A DNA stretch of 64,000 bases from CAWJPY01 sp963844865. GTDB lineage: Bacteria > Acidobacteriota > Thermoanaerobaculia > Thermoanaerobaculales > Sulfomarinibacteraceae. The stretch is from positions 124,001 to 188,000 of the forward strand of contig CAWJPY010000013.1 in assembly GCA_963844865.1 (NCBI GenBank), given 5' to 3'. Below, piece by piece: positions 27,132-36,530 of the stretch (position 1 is its first letter; each line of letters begins with the position of its first letter). The notes beneath the pieces are model-generated. The model was not told where the DNA came from and made no database searches. It worked only from the letters and a program-made list of their open reading frames with translations. A program made the translations under genes and the position numbers.

Positions 27132-29894
27132 ATGAGTCGCACAGCAACTCTCAGCGTCGTGGTCGTGGTGGTGCTGTTGCTCACTGCCGGATCCGCGGCG
27201 GCGCAGAGCACAACGGGCAGCGTCCGGGGCGTCGTGACCGATCCCCAGGGGGCGGTGCTCCCCGGCGTCACGGTCGTGGCCATCTCGGACGCCCTCGTGG
27301 CGGGCCAACTGTCGGCGGTGACCAGCACCCAGGGAGTGTACCGCTTCCCCTCGCTGCCGCCGGGGACGTACGTCCTGGAGGCCCACATGCCGGGCTTCCG
27401 GTCGGTGCGTCGGGACGGCGTCTCCGTGGGCCTGGGCCAGACCCTCGACGTGGACCTCCAGATGGGTGACGTCACGGTGTCCGGGGAGATCGTGGTGGTG
27501 GCGGATGCGGTCCAGGTGAGCACCGTCTCCAACAACGTCGGTTTCAACATGGACAAGACCTTCATCGAGCGCCAACCGCTGTCCCGGGACCCGGCCGGCC
27601 TGATGAACTACGCGCCGGGCATCAACAATGATCAGGCCTACGGGGCGCCATCCACCTATCAGAACGCGTACAACCTGGACGGCGTCGACGTGTCCGACCC
27701 GGAGCTCGGGTCGCAGTGGGTCTTCCCCAACATGGACTGGGTCCAGGAGGTGCAGGTTGCCGGGCTCGGTGCGGACGCCGAGTACGGGGGCTTCACCGGG
27801 GCCGTGGTCAACCTGGTCACCAAGTCCGGTGGGAACGAGCTCCACGGCGACGTGCGCGCCTACTACTCGGGGGGCGGCCTCAACGCCGAGAACGCGCCCC
27901 CGGGGGTGGAGGGCGCCAACAAGCTGTCCAGTGACTGGGAGGGGAGCGTCAGCCTCGGCGGCAAGATCATCACCGACAAGCTGTGGTTCTTCGTCTCGGC
28001 CAGCGAGCGCAAGCGCACCATCGATCCCTTCTTCTCCGCCGGCGCCCCCGACTTCGGACGGGAGTCGACGGTGCGGGAGTGGACCCAGGCCATCGGCAAG
28101 CTGACCTACCAGGCCAACGAGGCCAACCGGGGCGTGCTGCTCGTGGACTACGACGCGGTGGACGAGGACTACCGCGGGGTGGGCGACCTCACGCTGGCCG
28201 ACGCTGCCGAGCACCAGGACTCCCCCAGCTACTCCTTCAACGGCACCTGGGAGTCGCTGATCGACGACGCCAACTTCGTCACCGCCAAGCTGACCGGCTA
28301 CAAGGGACAGGATGACCGGCGGCCCCATCGCGGCGACGAGCCGGGGCGCTACGACCTGGACTCCGGCTTCGAGTGGGTCAACCTGGCGGAGACCGGTTCC
28401 AAGGACGTGAAGCGGACCGCCTTCGACGTCTCCTGGAGCCTGTTCGCGGACGGCCTCATCACCTCGGGCGACTCCCACAACTTCAAGTTCGGGGGGACGT
28501 ACGAGGACCTCAGCAGCGACTACGTCACCCACGTCAACGGCGGCTTCACCTACGTCGACGACAGCTACTACGGAGGCTATGACGGGTGGGGCTGCGCCAC
28601 CCTGGGCGACTACTTCGCCGACCCCAACTGCGCCCTCTACTCCTCGGATCGAGGCGGCGAGTGGGACCTGCACGGCCGGATGTCCGGGATGCACCTCTAC
28701 GCCCAGGACTCGTGGCAGGTGGGTCGGGTCACGGTGAACTACGGGGCCCGCTACACCCACTACACCGGAGGCTTCGCGGACGTCAGCGGCAACGTGTACG
28801 ACCAGGACATGATCGCGCCCCGCGTCGGCCTGGTGTGGGATGTGGGCGGTGCCGGTCGGGCCGCGGTCAAGCTCCACTACGGGCGCTACTACGAGGGCAT
28901 GGCGGTGGTCTTCTACGACCGCGAGGCCTCGGGCGCCGCGCTGACCGACACCGAGTACTGGGACTGGGACTTTGCGACCGGACAGTGGGTGCAGAACGGC
29001 GGCACCGTGAACGCCTGGGCGCAGATGGCCGACAACCTCACCCACCCCTCGGTGGAGCAGTTCGTGGCCACCTTCGAGCACGAGGTGGGGTCGGACATGG
29101 TGGTGGGCGTCGACTACATTCGCCGCCGCTACGACGACATCTTGGCGATGTACACCTCCAATGTGGGTGACTACGACGCCCTGGTGGCCCCGAACAACCC
29201 CCTCGGCGGCGGCGACCTGCCCTTCTACGAGCTCCTCGAGCCGCCCCAGTACGTGATCGGCAATCCCGCCGGCGCCAAGCGTGACTACGACTCGGCAGCC
29301 CTGCGCTTCCGCAAGCGCTACAGCCACGGCTGGTACATGGACGCCTCCCTGGTGTGGTCGGACCTCACCGGCAACGCCGACTGGGCCCTGGCGGGCTACG
29401 CCGACGACTTCCAGGACCTCAACGGCACCATCAACGCCCAGGGCAGGCTGCCCTACAACTCCGACTGGGTGCTGAAGGTGTCGGGGTCCGTCGACCTGCC
29501 GTGGAAGATGCTGGCCTCTGCCTTCTACGTCTACCGCACCGGTGAGTACTGGACCCCCTACGTGCGCATCCGCGGCCTGCTGGAGAACGATCGCACCGGC
29601 GTCTTCATGACCGAGCGCGGCTCGCGCCAGTTGCCCGACCGGAGCGACCTCGACCTGCACCTGGAGAAGCTGGTGGACCTCGCCTCCGGCCTCGAGCTGG
29701 CAGTGATGGTGGATGTCTTCAACGTGTTCAACGACGACGCCGTCACCTCGGTGGTGACCCGTTGGGGCGACTACCGCTACCAGTGGGACGCCCACCCCGA
29801 GGAGAGCGAGTGGCGCCCCAACGACGCCTTCGCGACTCCCACGGACATCCAGAGCCCGCGCGCGGTGCGTGTCGGCGCCCGGGTGCGGTTCTGA
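27132..29894 (+). CDS. TonB-dependent outer-membrane receptor with N-terminal CarboxypepD_reg domain
   Basis: A 920-residue outer-membrane protein. A signal peptide (VVVVVVLLLTAGSAAAQ) precedes a carboxypeptidase-regulatory-like domain (about 30-115; GSVRGVVTDPQGAVLPGVTV), a plug domain (about 130-240; YNLDGVDVSDPELGSQW...GAVVNLVTKSGGNELHG), and a beta-barrel ending in a terminal Phe. This architecture (Oar-like) is abundant in Acidobacteriota. GGAGGGAGG precedes the ATG. It heads an operon with a secreted cyanophycinase and an M20 peptidase, which suggests that it imports oligopeptide breakdown products; the substrate is inferred from neighbours only. Confidence 0.9.
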   Translation: MSRTATLSVVVVVVLLLTAGSAAAQSTTGSVRGVVTDPQGAVLPGVTVVAISDALVAGQLSAVTSTQGVYRFPSLPPGTYVLEAHMPGFRSVRRDGVSVGLGQTLDVDLQMGDVTVSGEIVVVADAVQVSTVSNNVGFNMDKTFIERQPLSRDPAGLMNYAPGINNDQAYGAPSTYQNAYNLDGVDVSDPELGSQWVFPNMDWVQEVQVAGLGADAEYGGFTGAVVNLVTKSGGNELHGDVRAYYSGGGLNAENAPPGVEGANKLSSDWEGSVSLGGKIITDKLWFFVSASERKRTIDPFFSAGAPDFGRESTVREWTQAIGKLTYQANEANRGVLLVDYDAVDEDYRGVGDLTLADAAEHQDSPSYSFNGTWESLIDDANFVTAKLTGYKGQDDRRPHRGDEPGRYDLDSGFEWVNLAETGSKDVKRTAFDVSWSLFADGLITSGDSHNFKFGGTYEDLSSDYVTHVNGGFTYVDDSYYGGYDGWGCATLGDYFADPNCALYSSDRGGEWDLHGRMSGMHLYAQDSWQVGRVTVNYGARYTHYTGGFADVSGNVYDQDMIAPRVGLVWDVGGAGRAAVKLHYGRYYEGMAVVFYDREASGAALTDTEYWDWDFATGQWVQNGGTVNAWAQMADNLTHPSVEQFVATFEHEVGSDMVVGVDYIRRRYDDILAMYTSNVGDYDALVAPNNPLGGGDLPFYELLEPPQYVIGNPAGAKRDYDSAALRFRKRYSHGWYMDASLVWSDLTGNADWALAGYADDFQDLNGTINAQGRLPYNSDWVLKVSGSVDLPWKMLASAFYVYRTGEYWTPYVRIRGLLENDRTGVFMTERGSRQLPDRSDLDLHLEKLVDLASGLELAVMVDVFNVFNDDAVTSVVTRWGDYRYQWDAHPEESEWRPNDAFATPTDIQSPRAVRVGARVRF

Positions 29895-29910
29895 CCTGAA
29901 GCTGTCGAGG

Positions 29911-29934
29911 GTGGGGCGGCGTTCGCCGCCCCAC
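29911..29934 (+). terminator. Intercistronic hairpin after the TonB receptor gene
   Basis: A 10-bp perfect stem, GTGGGGCGGC at 29911-29920 paired with GCCGCCCCAC at 29925-29934, with loop GTTC. No U-run follows. It lies in the 61-base gap before the cyanophycinase gene, so it more likely stabilises receptor mRNA or weakens read-through than ends transcription completely. Confidence 0.6.
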
Positions 29935-29955
29935 CGCGTCGATCGGGGATACACC

Positions 29956-30822
29956 ATGAGGAACGGACTCATCGCGGCCCTCTTCTCGCTCACTGTGTCG
30001 GCAGGCATGGCCTCGGCGGCGACGCCGAAGGGGAACCTGGTGCTCATCGGCGGCGGCTCCAAGCCCGCTGCGGCCATGACGAAGTTCGTCGAGCTGGCTG
30101 GAGGGCCGGACGCGGCCATCATCGTCTTCCCCACCGCGTCCGAGGCAGCTGACACCCCCGCCTATTACCGGGACCTGTTCGGCAAAGAGCTGGGTTGCAG
30201 TGACGTGTTCGTGGCCCCCGTGCACGAGCGCGCGGACGCCCTCGACGAGGTCCTGGCCGCACGGGTGGCGGCGGCGGGGGGCATCTTCTTCGGCGGCGGC
30301 GACCAGCGCCGGATCACGTCCGCGCTCAACGGGACGCCGGTCGGGGAGGCGGTCCGGGACGCCTACGAGCGGGGCGCGGTGATCGGCGGCACCTCCGCCG
30401 GCACCGCCTGCCAGAGCCCCCTGATGATCACGGGTGACGGCGACTTCACCGTCCTGACGGCCGGCAACGTCGTTCTCACGGAGGGCCTGGGCCTGTTCCG
30501 GGGGGTGATCGTGGACCAGCACTTCGTGGCCCGGCGCCGGGCCAATCGCCTGCTCTCCGTGGTCATGGAGCATCCCGACCTGGTGGGCGTCGGCGTCGAC
30601 GAGGGCACCGCGATCTGGGTGCGCCCCGACAGCACGTTCCTGGTTCTCGGGGACGGTTGGGTCGTCGTCTTCGACGCCCGGAGGGCGACGGTGCAGCGAG
30701 GCGCCGACCTGGCCACGGGCACCGCTCTCGGCGTGCACGGGATGCTGACCCACGTGCTGCTGCCGGGCGAGACCTTTGACCTGGAGCGGGGCGAGACCAC
30801 GGCGTCGGACGCGGCCCCATGA
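29956..30822 (+). CDS. cphB: Exported cyanophycinase-like serine peptidase (S51 family)
   Basis: A 288-residue enzyme with a signal peptide (LIAALFSLTVSAGMASA). The nucleophile is S147 in GGTSAGTA, with H189 in VDQHF and E216 in GVDEGTA. The spacings 42 and 27 match the Ser132/His174/Glu201 triad I recall for Synechocystis cyanophycinase. The DQHF-R-R-RL segment is specific for cyanophycinases within family S51. The expected reaction is release of beta-Asp-Arg dipeptides from cyanophycin. Being exported, it would act on external polymer, as no cyanophycin synthetase is nearby. The stop overlaps the M20 start (ATGA). Confidence 0.85.
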   Translation: MRNGLIAALFSLTVSAGMASAATPKGNLVLIGGGSKPAAAMTKFVELAGGPDAAIIVFPTASEAADTPAYYRDLFGKELGCSDVFVAPVHERADALDEVLAARVAAAGGIFFGGGDQRRITSALNGTPVGEAVRDAYERGAVIGGTSAGTACQSPLMITGDGDFTVLTAGNVVLTEGLGLFRGVIVDQHFVARRRANRLLSVVMEHPDLVGVGVDEGTAIWVRPDSTFLVLGDGWVVVFDARRATVQRGADLATGTALGVHGMLTHVLLPGETFDLERGETTASDAAP

Positions 30823-32060
30823 GCCGGAGCCCACTCGTCGAGGAGATCCGGTCGGCGGCAACGGGGCTCCTGGAGGAGCTGTGCGCCATCTCGTCGGAGA
30901 GCGGCGACCTGGCGGGGCTCCACGCCATGGGGGAGCGCCTGGCACTCGAGCTGGAGCCGTTCGGGTTCCGGTCCGAGCTGCTCCCCGCCGCCGGCATCGA
31001 CGGGCGTGAGCACCCGGTGCTGGTGGCGGCGGGGCCGACGGCGCCGACGGCCCCGCGGAGGCGCGTGCTGCTCGTCGGGCACCTCGACACGGTGCTGCCG
31101 GCGGTGCCGCCGCACCGGGAGCCCGGCCGCCTCCACGGCACCGGCGCCCTCGACATGAAGGGGGGGTTCGCCGCCCTGGTGGGCGCGCTGCACCTGCTCT
31201 CGGAGAGTGGGGGGGCGGTGCCAGAGGATCTGCTGCTGGTGGGCGTGCCCGACGAGGAGGTCGGGGGACCCATCTCGGCGCGCATGGTCCGCGAGTGGGG
31301 GAGGGAGGCACGGGCCATGCTGGTCCTGGAGCCGGGACAGGGCCGGATGGGTGGCGAGACACTGGTGGCCGGTCGCCGCGGCCTGGCGGCGTGGCGTCTG
31401 GATGCCCGTGGCCGCGCTGCGCACTCCGGGCTGGACTACTGGCAGGGGCGCTCGGCGATCGCGGCGGCGGCCGCATTCTGTGCGTCGGCTCAGGCGCTTT
31501 CCGAGCGGGGGGCGGGACCGGTGGTGAACGTGGGCCGGATCGTGGGCGGCGACTCGGATTTCGTCCGTGACCTGGCCGAGGAGCACCGGTTCATCGGCAC
31601 CTCACAGCGCATCAACGTGGTCCCGGACAGCTGCGTGGCCGAGGGCGAGGTGCGTTTCCTGTGTGGCGAGGACGGTGACCGCATCCTGGCTCTGCTCCAG
31701 GAGCTGGCCGCTCAGGAGGGGCGGCGCTGGGAGGTGGCCATGAGCCTGCGTGAGCTGGAGCGTGTCGCCCCGATGACCTCCTCCGGTCCGGCGGGAGAGC
31801 TGGCTGCGAAGCTGGTGGAGGCGGCCGAAAGGGACGGCTGGACCCTCGAGCTGGAGCGGGACCGTGGTGGCGTCTCCTTTCCCAACTGCCTGCCCGACCC
31901 GTCCGCCCTGCCGATCCTCGACGGGCTGGGGCCGGTGGGGGGCGGCATGCACACGCGGGGCGAGTACCTCGACCTGGGCTCGCTCGGGCGCCGCATCCCA
32001 CTCATCGCCGAGGCCATCAGCCTGGCCGCCGCGCTCCCGTGCCCCCCGCAATCATCCTGA
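30819..32060 (+). CDS. M20 family metallopeptidase (carboxypeptidase G2-like)
   Basis: A 413-residue di-zinc peptidase without signal peptide. Metal ligands and catalytic residues are H88 in GHLDTV, D112 in TGALDMKGG, E146/E147 in PDEEVGG, E171 in LVLEPG and H378 in GGGMHTRGE; the dimerisation domain spans about 185-295. The closest well-known relative by motif is carboxypeptidase G2. M20 enzymes encoded beside cyanophycinases have been described as hydrolases of beta-Asp-Arg dipeptides (CphZ, from memory). Here it overlaps the cyanophycinase gene by four bases, supporting a cytoplasmic dipeptide hydrolase role by inference. Confidence 0.85.
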   Translation: MSRSPLVEEIRSAATGLLEELCAISSESGDLAGLHAMGERLALELEPFGFRSELLPAAGIDGREHPVLVAAGPTAPTAPRRRVLLVGHLDTVLPAVPPHREPGRLHGTGALDMKGGFAALVGALHLLSESGGAVPEDLLLVGVPDEEVGGPISARMVREWGREARAMLVLEPGQGRMGGETLVAGRRGLAAWRLDARGRAAHSGLDYWQGRSAIAAAAAFCASAQALSERGAGPVVNVGRIVGGDSDFVRDLAEEHRFIGTSQRINVVPDSCVAEGEVRFLCGEDGDRILALLQELAAQEGRRWEVAMSLRELERVAPMTSSGPAGELAAKLVEAAERDGWTLELERDRGGVSFPNCLPDPSALPILDGLGPVGGGMHTRGEYLDLGSLGRRIPLIAEAISLAAALPCPPQSS

Positions 32061-32182
32061 ACCGTCGCGTCCGCGCCCGCGCCCGCGGTCAGCGACCGCG
32101 GCGGCGGCCGCCCCCCAGCGTCAGCGGCGGCGTGGTCCACCGGGGTCAAGAGGGCGAGCGCGTTGGGTCGGCCAGGGCGCTT

Positions 32183-33355
32183 CTACAGCTCCCGCAGGGC
32201 GGTGGCGATGGGCAGCCGGGCGGCGCGCAGGGCCGGGAGGAGGCCGCCGGCGAAGCCCATGACGAGGCCGAAGGCGACGCCGATGAGGAGCAGGTCCGGG
32301 GTCACCCGGAAGGCGAAGGCCAGGTGGGAGAAGGTCTGCCAGTTGATGGTCCCGGTGGTGAAGCCGTCCAACGGGAGCACGGCGGCGCATCCCACGAGGG
32401 CACCGACGAAGGAGATGAGCAGGGCCTCGAAGAGGAACGACATGACCACCGTGGCGCCGCCGAAACCGAGGGCGCGCAGGGTCGCGATCTCCCTCGTCCG
32501 GGCGGCCACGGCCGAGTACATGGTGTTGAGCGCCCCGAACACGGCGCCGATGCCCATGACCAGAGCCACCAGGAAGCCGAGGGTCCGGATGAGGGTGGTG
32601 ACCATCTGCGACTTCTCGGTGTAGTAGTCGACCTCGCGCTTCACCTGGAGGCTGAGGCGGGGATCGGCGGTGACGGTGTCCTTGAACTCGGCGAACCGGT
32701 CGGGGGAGGTGAGGCGGGCGGTCACGGACTGGAAGATGTTGGTGGGGCGCTTGAAGGTCTCGCTGAGCACGGTGGCGTCGCACCACAGCTCGGAGTCGAA
32801 GGCGCTGCCCCCGGCGTCGAGGATGCCCACCACCTGCCACCTGCGGCCGCCGAAGCTCACCGTCGAGCCCAGGTCCAGCCCACGGTAGATGCGGGCGGCG
32901 TTGGAGCCCACCACCAGCTCGGCCAGGCCGGGACGGAAGAAACGGCCGCGGCTGATGCGGATGGACGGCCGCACCTCCAGGGCCGACTGGGAGACCCCAC
33001 GGACCTGCACGTTGGCGTCGGTGCCGGTCTTGGCGAGCTGGAAGGCGGCGATGACCACCACCTCGTCGGAGGCCAGGGGGAGCCGGTTCCGGTTCCTGGC
33101 GACCTGGGGGGCGTCGGCGACGATCCGCGCCTCCTCGAGGGTGACGGCGCTGGACATCTCGGCGTCGGCGCCGGCGCGGAGCAGGATCACGTTCTGGGGC
33201 GACCCGGAGGCGATGAGGGTGGCCTGGAAGCCGCGGGCCATGGCCAGCATGGCGATGAACACCCCCACCGCGCCGGCGATGCCCAGCACGGACACCACCG
33301 CCGCCGGCCAGCGGGCGACGATGGAACGGGCGTTGTAGGTGATGGGGATGCTCAT
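32183..33355 (-). CDS. MacB/FtsX-type ABC exporter permease (second permease)
   Basis: A 390-residue permease with one N-terminal membrane segment (about 17-40), an extracytoplasmic domain (about 45-260) and three C-terminal segments. The FtsX-domain mark ARTREIATLRALGFG is near residue 288. I chose the ATG at 33355 because GGAGGG lies seven bases upstream; a GTG at 33361 overlaps the previous stop but is too close to that site. It is the last gene of an adaptor-ATPase-permease-permease operon. The two different permeases probably form a heterodimeric exporter. Confidence 0.87.
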   Translation of the reverse strand: MSIPITYNARSIVARWPAAVVSVLGIAGAVGVFIAMLAMARGFQATLIASGSPQNVILLRAGADAEMSSAVTLEEARIVADAPQVARNRNRLPLASDEVVVIAAFQLAKTGTDANVQVRGVSQSALEVRPSIRISRGRFFRPGLAELVVGSNAARIYRGLDLGSTVSFGGRRWQVVGILDAGGSAFDSELWCDATVLSETFKRPTNIFQSVTARLTSPDRFAEFKDTVTADPRLSLQVKREVDYYTEKSQMVTTLIRTLGFLVALVMGIGAVFGALNTMYSAVAARTREIATLRALGFGGATVVMSFLFEALLISFVGALVGCAAVLPLDGFTTGTINWQTFSHLAFAFRVTPDLLLIGVAFGLVMGFAGGLLPALRAARLPIATALREL

Positions 33356-33357
33356 CC

Positions 33358-34497
33358 TCACACCCTCCGCAGGGCGTCGACGATCTGGAGCCGCATGGCG
33401 GTCAGTGCCGGCACGGCCCCCGCGGCGAGGCCGACGAGCACCGCGAGTCCAGCGCCGAGGAGGACCTTGTCGGTGCCCAGGTAGAACACCGGCAGCATGC
33501 CGTGGGTGGGATCGCCGAGGGCGGTGAAGCCCTTGGCGAGGGCGAGGCCCACGGCGCCGCCCACCAGGGCCAGCAGCGTCGACTCGGCCATCACCAGGAG
33601 GAGCACGGTCACGTCGCCGAAGCCGAGGGCCTTGAGGACCCCCAGCTCCGAGGTGCGCTCCCGCACCGCCATGGCCATGGTGTTGCCGGTGACGAGCAGG
33701 AGCGTGAACATCACCACGGCCCCGATGGACAGGACGATGAGGCGGATGTTGCCGATCTGCTTGGCAAAGGCGGCAGCGAAGGAGCTCTCGGTCTCCGTGG
33801 AGGTCTCCCAGGGCGAGTTGGCGAAGCGGGAGTCCACCGCCTGCGTCACCGCCATTGCGTTGTCGGGATCGTCGATCTGGACCACGTACCAGCCCACCAG
33901 CCCCTTGATGAAGCGGCTGCGCTCCTCCAGGTACTTCCAGTGGAACCAGAGCTGGGTCTCGTCGTCCCCCCGCCGCGTCCCGTCGTAGATGGCGCGGATG
34001 TTGAACTCCCAGGTGCCGGGGAAGATGGTCCCTTCCAGCGGGATGCGGTCACCCACCTTCCAGCCGAAGCGCTCCGCGGTGGCCCGGCCCACCACCGCTC
34101 CCTCGCGGTCCCCCAGGAAGGCCCGCCACTGATCGTCGGGGATCCGGTACTCGGGGTAGACCGCGCGCCAGCTCTCCGGGTCGATGGCGAACTGGGGGAA
34201 GAAGTTGCGCTGGTCCTGGTAGACGCCCCCGAACCAGTTGGCGAAGGCGACCTCGGTGACGTGGGGGATCTGGCGGATCCGTTCCTGGTAGGCGTAGGGC
34301 AGGGGCATGATCAGGGAGATCCGGTTGCGGACCACCAAGCGGTTCGCCCCGGCGACGGAGACGCCTGCAGACAGCGCGGTCTGGATGGTCACCAGCAGCC
34401 CGAACAGGAAGAGAGCCACGGCGATGGAGCCGGCCGTGAGCAGGGTGCGGGTCTTCTTGCGACCCAGGTTGCGGAGGATGAGCGGCAGGAACCTCAC
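33358..34497 (-). CDS. MacB/FtsX-type ABC exporter permease (first permease)
   Basis: A 379-residue permease with the same fold as its downstream neighbour: a membrane segment at about 18-42, an extracytoplasmic domain to about 250, then three segments with RERTSELGVLKALGFGD near 285 as the FtsX-domain signature. The GTG at 34497 overlaps the ATPase stop by four bases (GTGA), so translation is probably coupled. The extracytoplasmic domains of the two permeases differ clearly, which argues for a heterodimer and not a recent duplication. The substrate is unknown. Confidence 0.88.
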   Translation of the reverse strand: MRFLPLILRNLGRKKTRTLLTAGSIAVALFLFGLLVTIQTALSAGVSVAGANRLVVRNRISLIMPLPYAYQERIRQIPHVTEVAFANWFGGVYQDQRNFFPQFAIDPESWRAVYPEYRIPDDQWRAFLGDREGAVVGRATAERFGWKVGDRIPLEGTIFPGTWEFNIRAIYDGTRRGDDETQLWFHWKYLEERSRFIKGLVGWYVVQIDDPDNAMAVTQAVDSRFANSPWETSTETESSFAAAFAKQIGNIRLIVLSIGAVVMFTLLLVTGNTMAMAVRERTSELGVLKALGFGDVTVLLLVMAESTLLALVGGAVGLALAKGFTALGDPTHGMLPVFYLGTDKVLLGAGLAVLVGLAAGAVPALTAMRLQIVDALRRV

Positions 34498-35219
34498 GAA
34501 CCGACGGCTCCCTGGACGGCCTCGACGAGCACGCCCTTGTCGAGGTGGAGGACCGTCGCCGCCCGCTCGGCGGCGCGGGGGTCGTGGGTCACCATGAGCA
34601 CGGTCTTGCCGTGCTTGCTCACCAGCTCCCCGAGGAGATCCAGGATGCCGTCGCCGGCCGCCCGGTCCAGGTCCCCGGTGGGCTCGTCGCAGAGCAGGAA
34701 GGTGGGATCGGTGGCGATGGCGCGGGCGATGGCGACCCGCTGCTCCTGGCCGCCGGAGAGCTGCCGCGGGTAGTGGTCCATCCGATGCTCGAGCCCGACC
34801 AGGGCCAGGGCCGTCTCCACCTGGCGGCGGCGCCGGGCGCGGTCCAGCCTGGTCAGGAGGAGGGGCAGCTCGACGTTGCCGAAGGCGGTGAGCACCGGGA
34901 TCAGGTTGTAGAGCTGGAAGATGAAGCCGACGTGACGCGCCCGCCAGGCGGCGAGCCGGCGCCGGGACATGTCGGTGATCTCGTCGCCCCCCACCGCCAC
35001 CGTGCCCGAGGACGGCACGTCGAGGCCGCCGAGCAGGTTGAGGAGGGTGGTCTTGCCGGAGCCGCTGGGGCCCATGAAGGCCACGAACTCGCCCGCCTCG
35101 ACGTCCAGGTTCAGGCCCTGCAGGACCTCGATGGTCTCCGACCCCCGCCGGTACTTCTTGCTCAGGTTGCGGACCCGGACCAGGCTCTCCCGGGTGCTCA
35201 CACCGTCGATCCAGACCAT
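34494..35219 (-). CDS. ABC exporter ATPase, MacB/LolD type
   Basis: A 241-residue ATPase. Walker A GPSGSGKTT, Q-loop FIFQLYNLIPVLTAFGNVELP, signature LSGGQEQR, Walker B FLLCDEPTGDLD and H-loop MVTHDP are all intact. The LLNLLGGLD-PSSG segment is typical of the MacB/LolD branch. It sits 31 bases after the adaptor gene and overlaps the first permease gene, so it powers the tripartite exporter formed by these four genes. Confidence 0.93.
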   Translation of the reverse strand: MVWIDGVSTRESLVRVRNLSKKYRRGSETIEVLQGLNLDVEAGEFVAFMGPSGSGKTTLLNLLGGLDVPSSGTVAVGGDEITDMSRRRLAAWRARHVGFIFQLYNLIPVLTAFGNVELPLLLTRLDRARRRRQVETALALVGLEHRMDHYPRQLSGGQEQRVAIARAIATDPTFLLCDEPTGDLDRAAGDGILDLLGELVSKHGKTVLMVTHDPRAAERAATVLHLDKGVLVEAVQGAVGS

Positions 35220-35250
35220 GGGCCCTCCTCGTCGCGCCGGTCGGGCGTCC

Positions 35251-36480
35251 TCACTGGGCGACCCGCACCGCCTGGCCGTCCTCGAGCTCGGGCGGCCCGT
35301 CCACCACCACCCGCTCTCCCGGCGTCAGGCCGGCCACCACCTGGACCTCATCGCCCTCCTCGGGGCCGAGGGTGACGGCCCGCCGCTCGACGTGGTCCCC
35401 GTCGAGCACGAAGACCACCGTGTCGGAACCGCTTCCGCGCACCGCGGCTGCCGCCACCACCGCCCTCGCGGCGTGCCCCTCGGCGCTCTCCGATCGGCCT
35501 TCCCGGAAGGCCACCTTGATCCCCATGTCGGGCAGGATCCTGGGGTCCAGGTGGTCGAAGGTGAGGCGGACCTTGACGGTGGCCTTCTGACGGTCGGCGG
35601 TGGGGATGACGGTGCGCACCGTGGCCGGGATGTGCCAGTCGGGATACGCGTCGAGCACCGCGTCGGCTTCCTGACCGGGGTGGACGCGGGCGATGTAGGA
35701 CTCGTTCACGTCGACCTCGATCTCCAGGGAGGACATGTCGACGATGGTGGCGATGCCGGTGCGGGTGTAGCCGCCGCCCGCCGAGATGGGGGACACCATC
35801 TCCCCCGGTTGCGCGTCCTTGGACACCACCACCCCGGCGAAGGGGGAGCGGATCACATAGTTCTCCAGGTCGTGCTGGGCCACCGCGAGCTGGGCTTCGG
35901 CCGCCTCCAGGTTGCGGCGGGCCACCACGAGGCGGGCCTCGAGCGCCGCCACCGCGGTGGTGGCGGAGTCCACGTCCTGCTGGCTGCTCACGCCGTCGGA
36001 GCGCAGGTCCTGCACACGCCTGAGGGTGCGTCGGGCGTCGGCGAGGTTCACCTCCACCTCGTCCAGGCCGGCCCGGGCCACGTCGCGGTCGGCACGGGTG
36101 GCGGCGAGGCGTTTGCGGGCGTCCGAGTCGTCCAGGGTGGCCAGGACCTGCCCCCGGGTCACCACCATCCCCTCGTCGATGAGCACGTCGGTGACCCGGC
36201 CGGTGATCTTGGCCGCCACCGTCGCCCGGCGGCGGGGCGTGACGTACCCGGACGCGTTGAGCACCGTGCGCGTGCCCGGGTCAGCCGGCGCCCCCACCGT
36301 GGAGGTCCGGACCGTGGGGACGCCGCTCCGGTGGGCCAGCGCGATGCCGCCCACCACGATGGCGGCGAGGACCACGACCGCGGCCGGCAGCAGCACCCGC
36401 CAGCTGCTCCGCCGCTCACGATCGGTTCGGTCGATCGCGAGGTCGGAGACGGCGGGTTTGGGAGTGTGTGCGTCGTCCAT
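35251..36480 (-). CDS. Periplasmic adaptor (HlyD/MacA-type membrane fusion protein)
   Basis: A 409-residue membrane fusion protein. An N-terminal membrane anchor (about 23-45) is followed by a split lipoyl/barrel-sandwich domain (GRVTDVLIDEGMVVTRGQVLATLDD near 90-113 and IRSPFAGVVVSKDAQPGEMVSP near 212-233), an alpha-hairpin (about 115-205), a beta-barrel and a membrane-proximal domain. It links the inner-membrane permease to an outer-membrane channel, which is not encoded nearby. It is the first gene of the exporter operon. No good ribosome site is visible before the ATG. Confidence 0.9.
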   Translation of the reverse strand: MDDAHTPKPAVSDLAIDRTDRERRSSWRVLLPAAVVVLAAIVVGGIALAHRSGVPTVRTSTVGAPADPGTRTVLNASGYVTPRRRATVAAKITGRVTDVLIDEGMVVTRGQVLATLDDSDARKRLAATRADRDVARAGLDEVEVNLADARRTLRRVQDLRSDGVSSQQDVDSATTAVAALEARLVVARRNLEAAEAQLAVAQHDLENYVIRSPFAGVVVSKDAQPGEMVSPISAGGGYTRTGIATIVDMSSLEIEVDVNESYIARVHPGQEADAVLDAYPDWHIPATVRTVIPTADRQKATVKVRLTFDHLDPRILPDMGIKVAFREGRSESAEGHAARAVVAAAAVRGSGSDTVVFVLDGDHVERRAVTLGPEEGDEVQVVAGLTPGERVVVDGPPELEDGQAVRVAQ

Positions 36481-36530
36481 GATGATGGGGTCTCAGGCGG
36501 TGAACAGAGGAACGCTGCACGGTGTTCCAC

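Noticed and set aside
26835..30155. Very long minus-strand open frame opposite the TonB receptor
   Set aside because: The plus strand codes for a receptor with signal peptide, plug and barrel. The antisense translation is compositionally biased and resembles nothing known.
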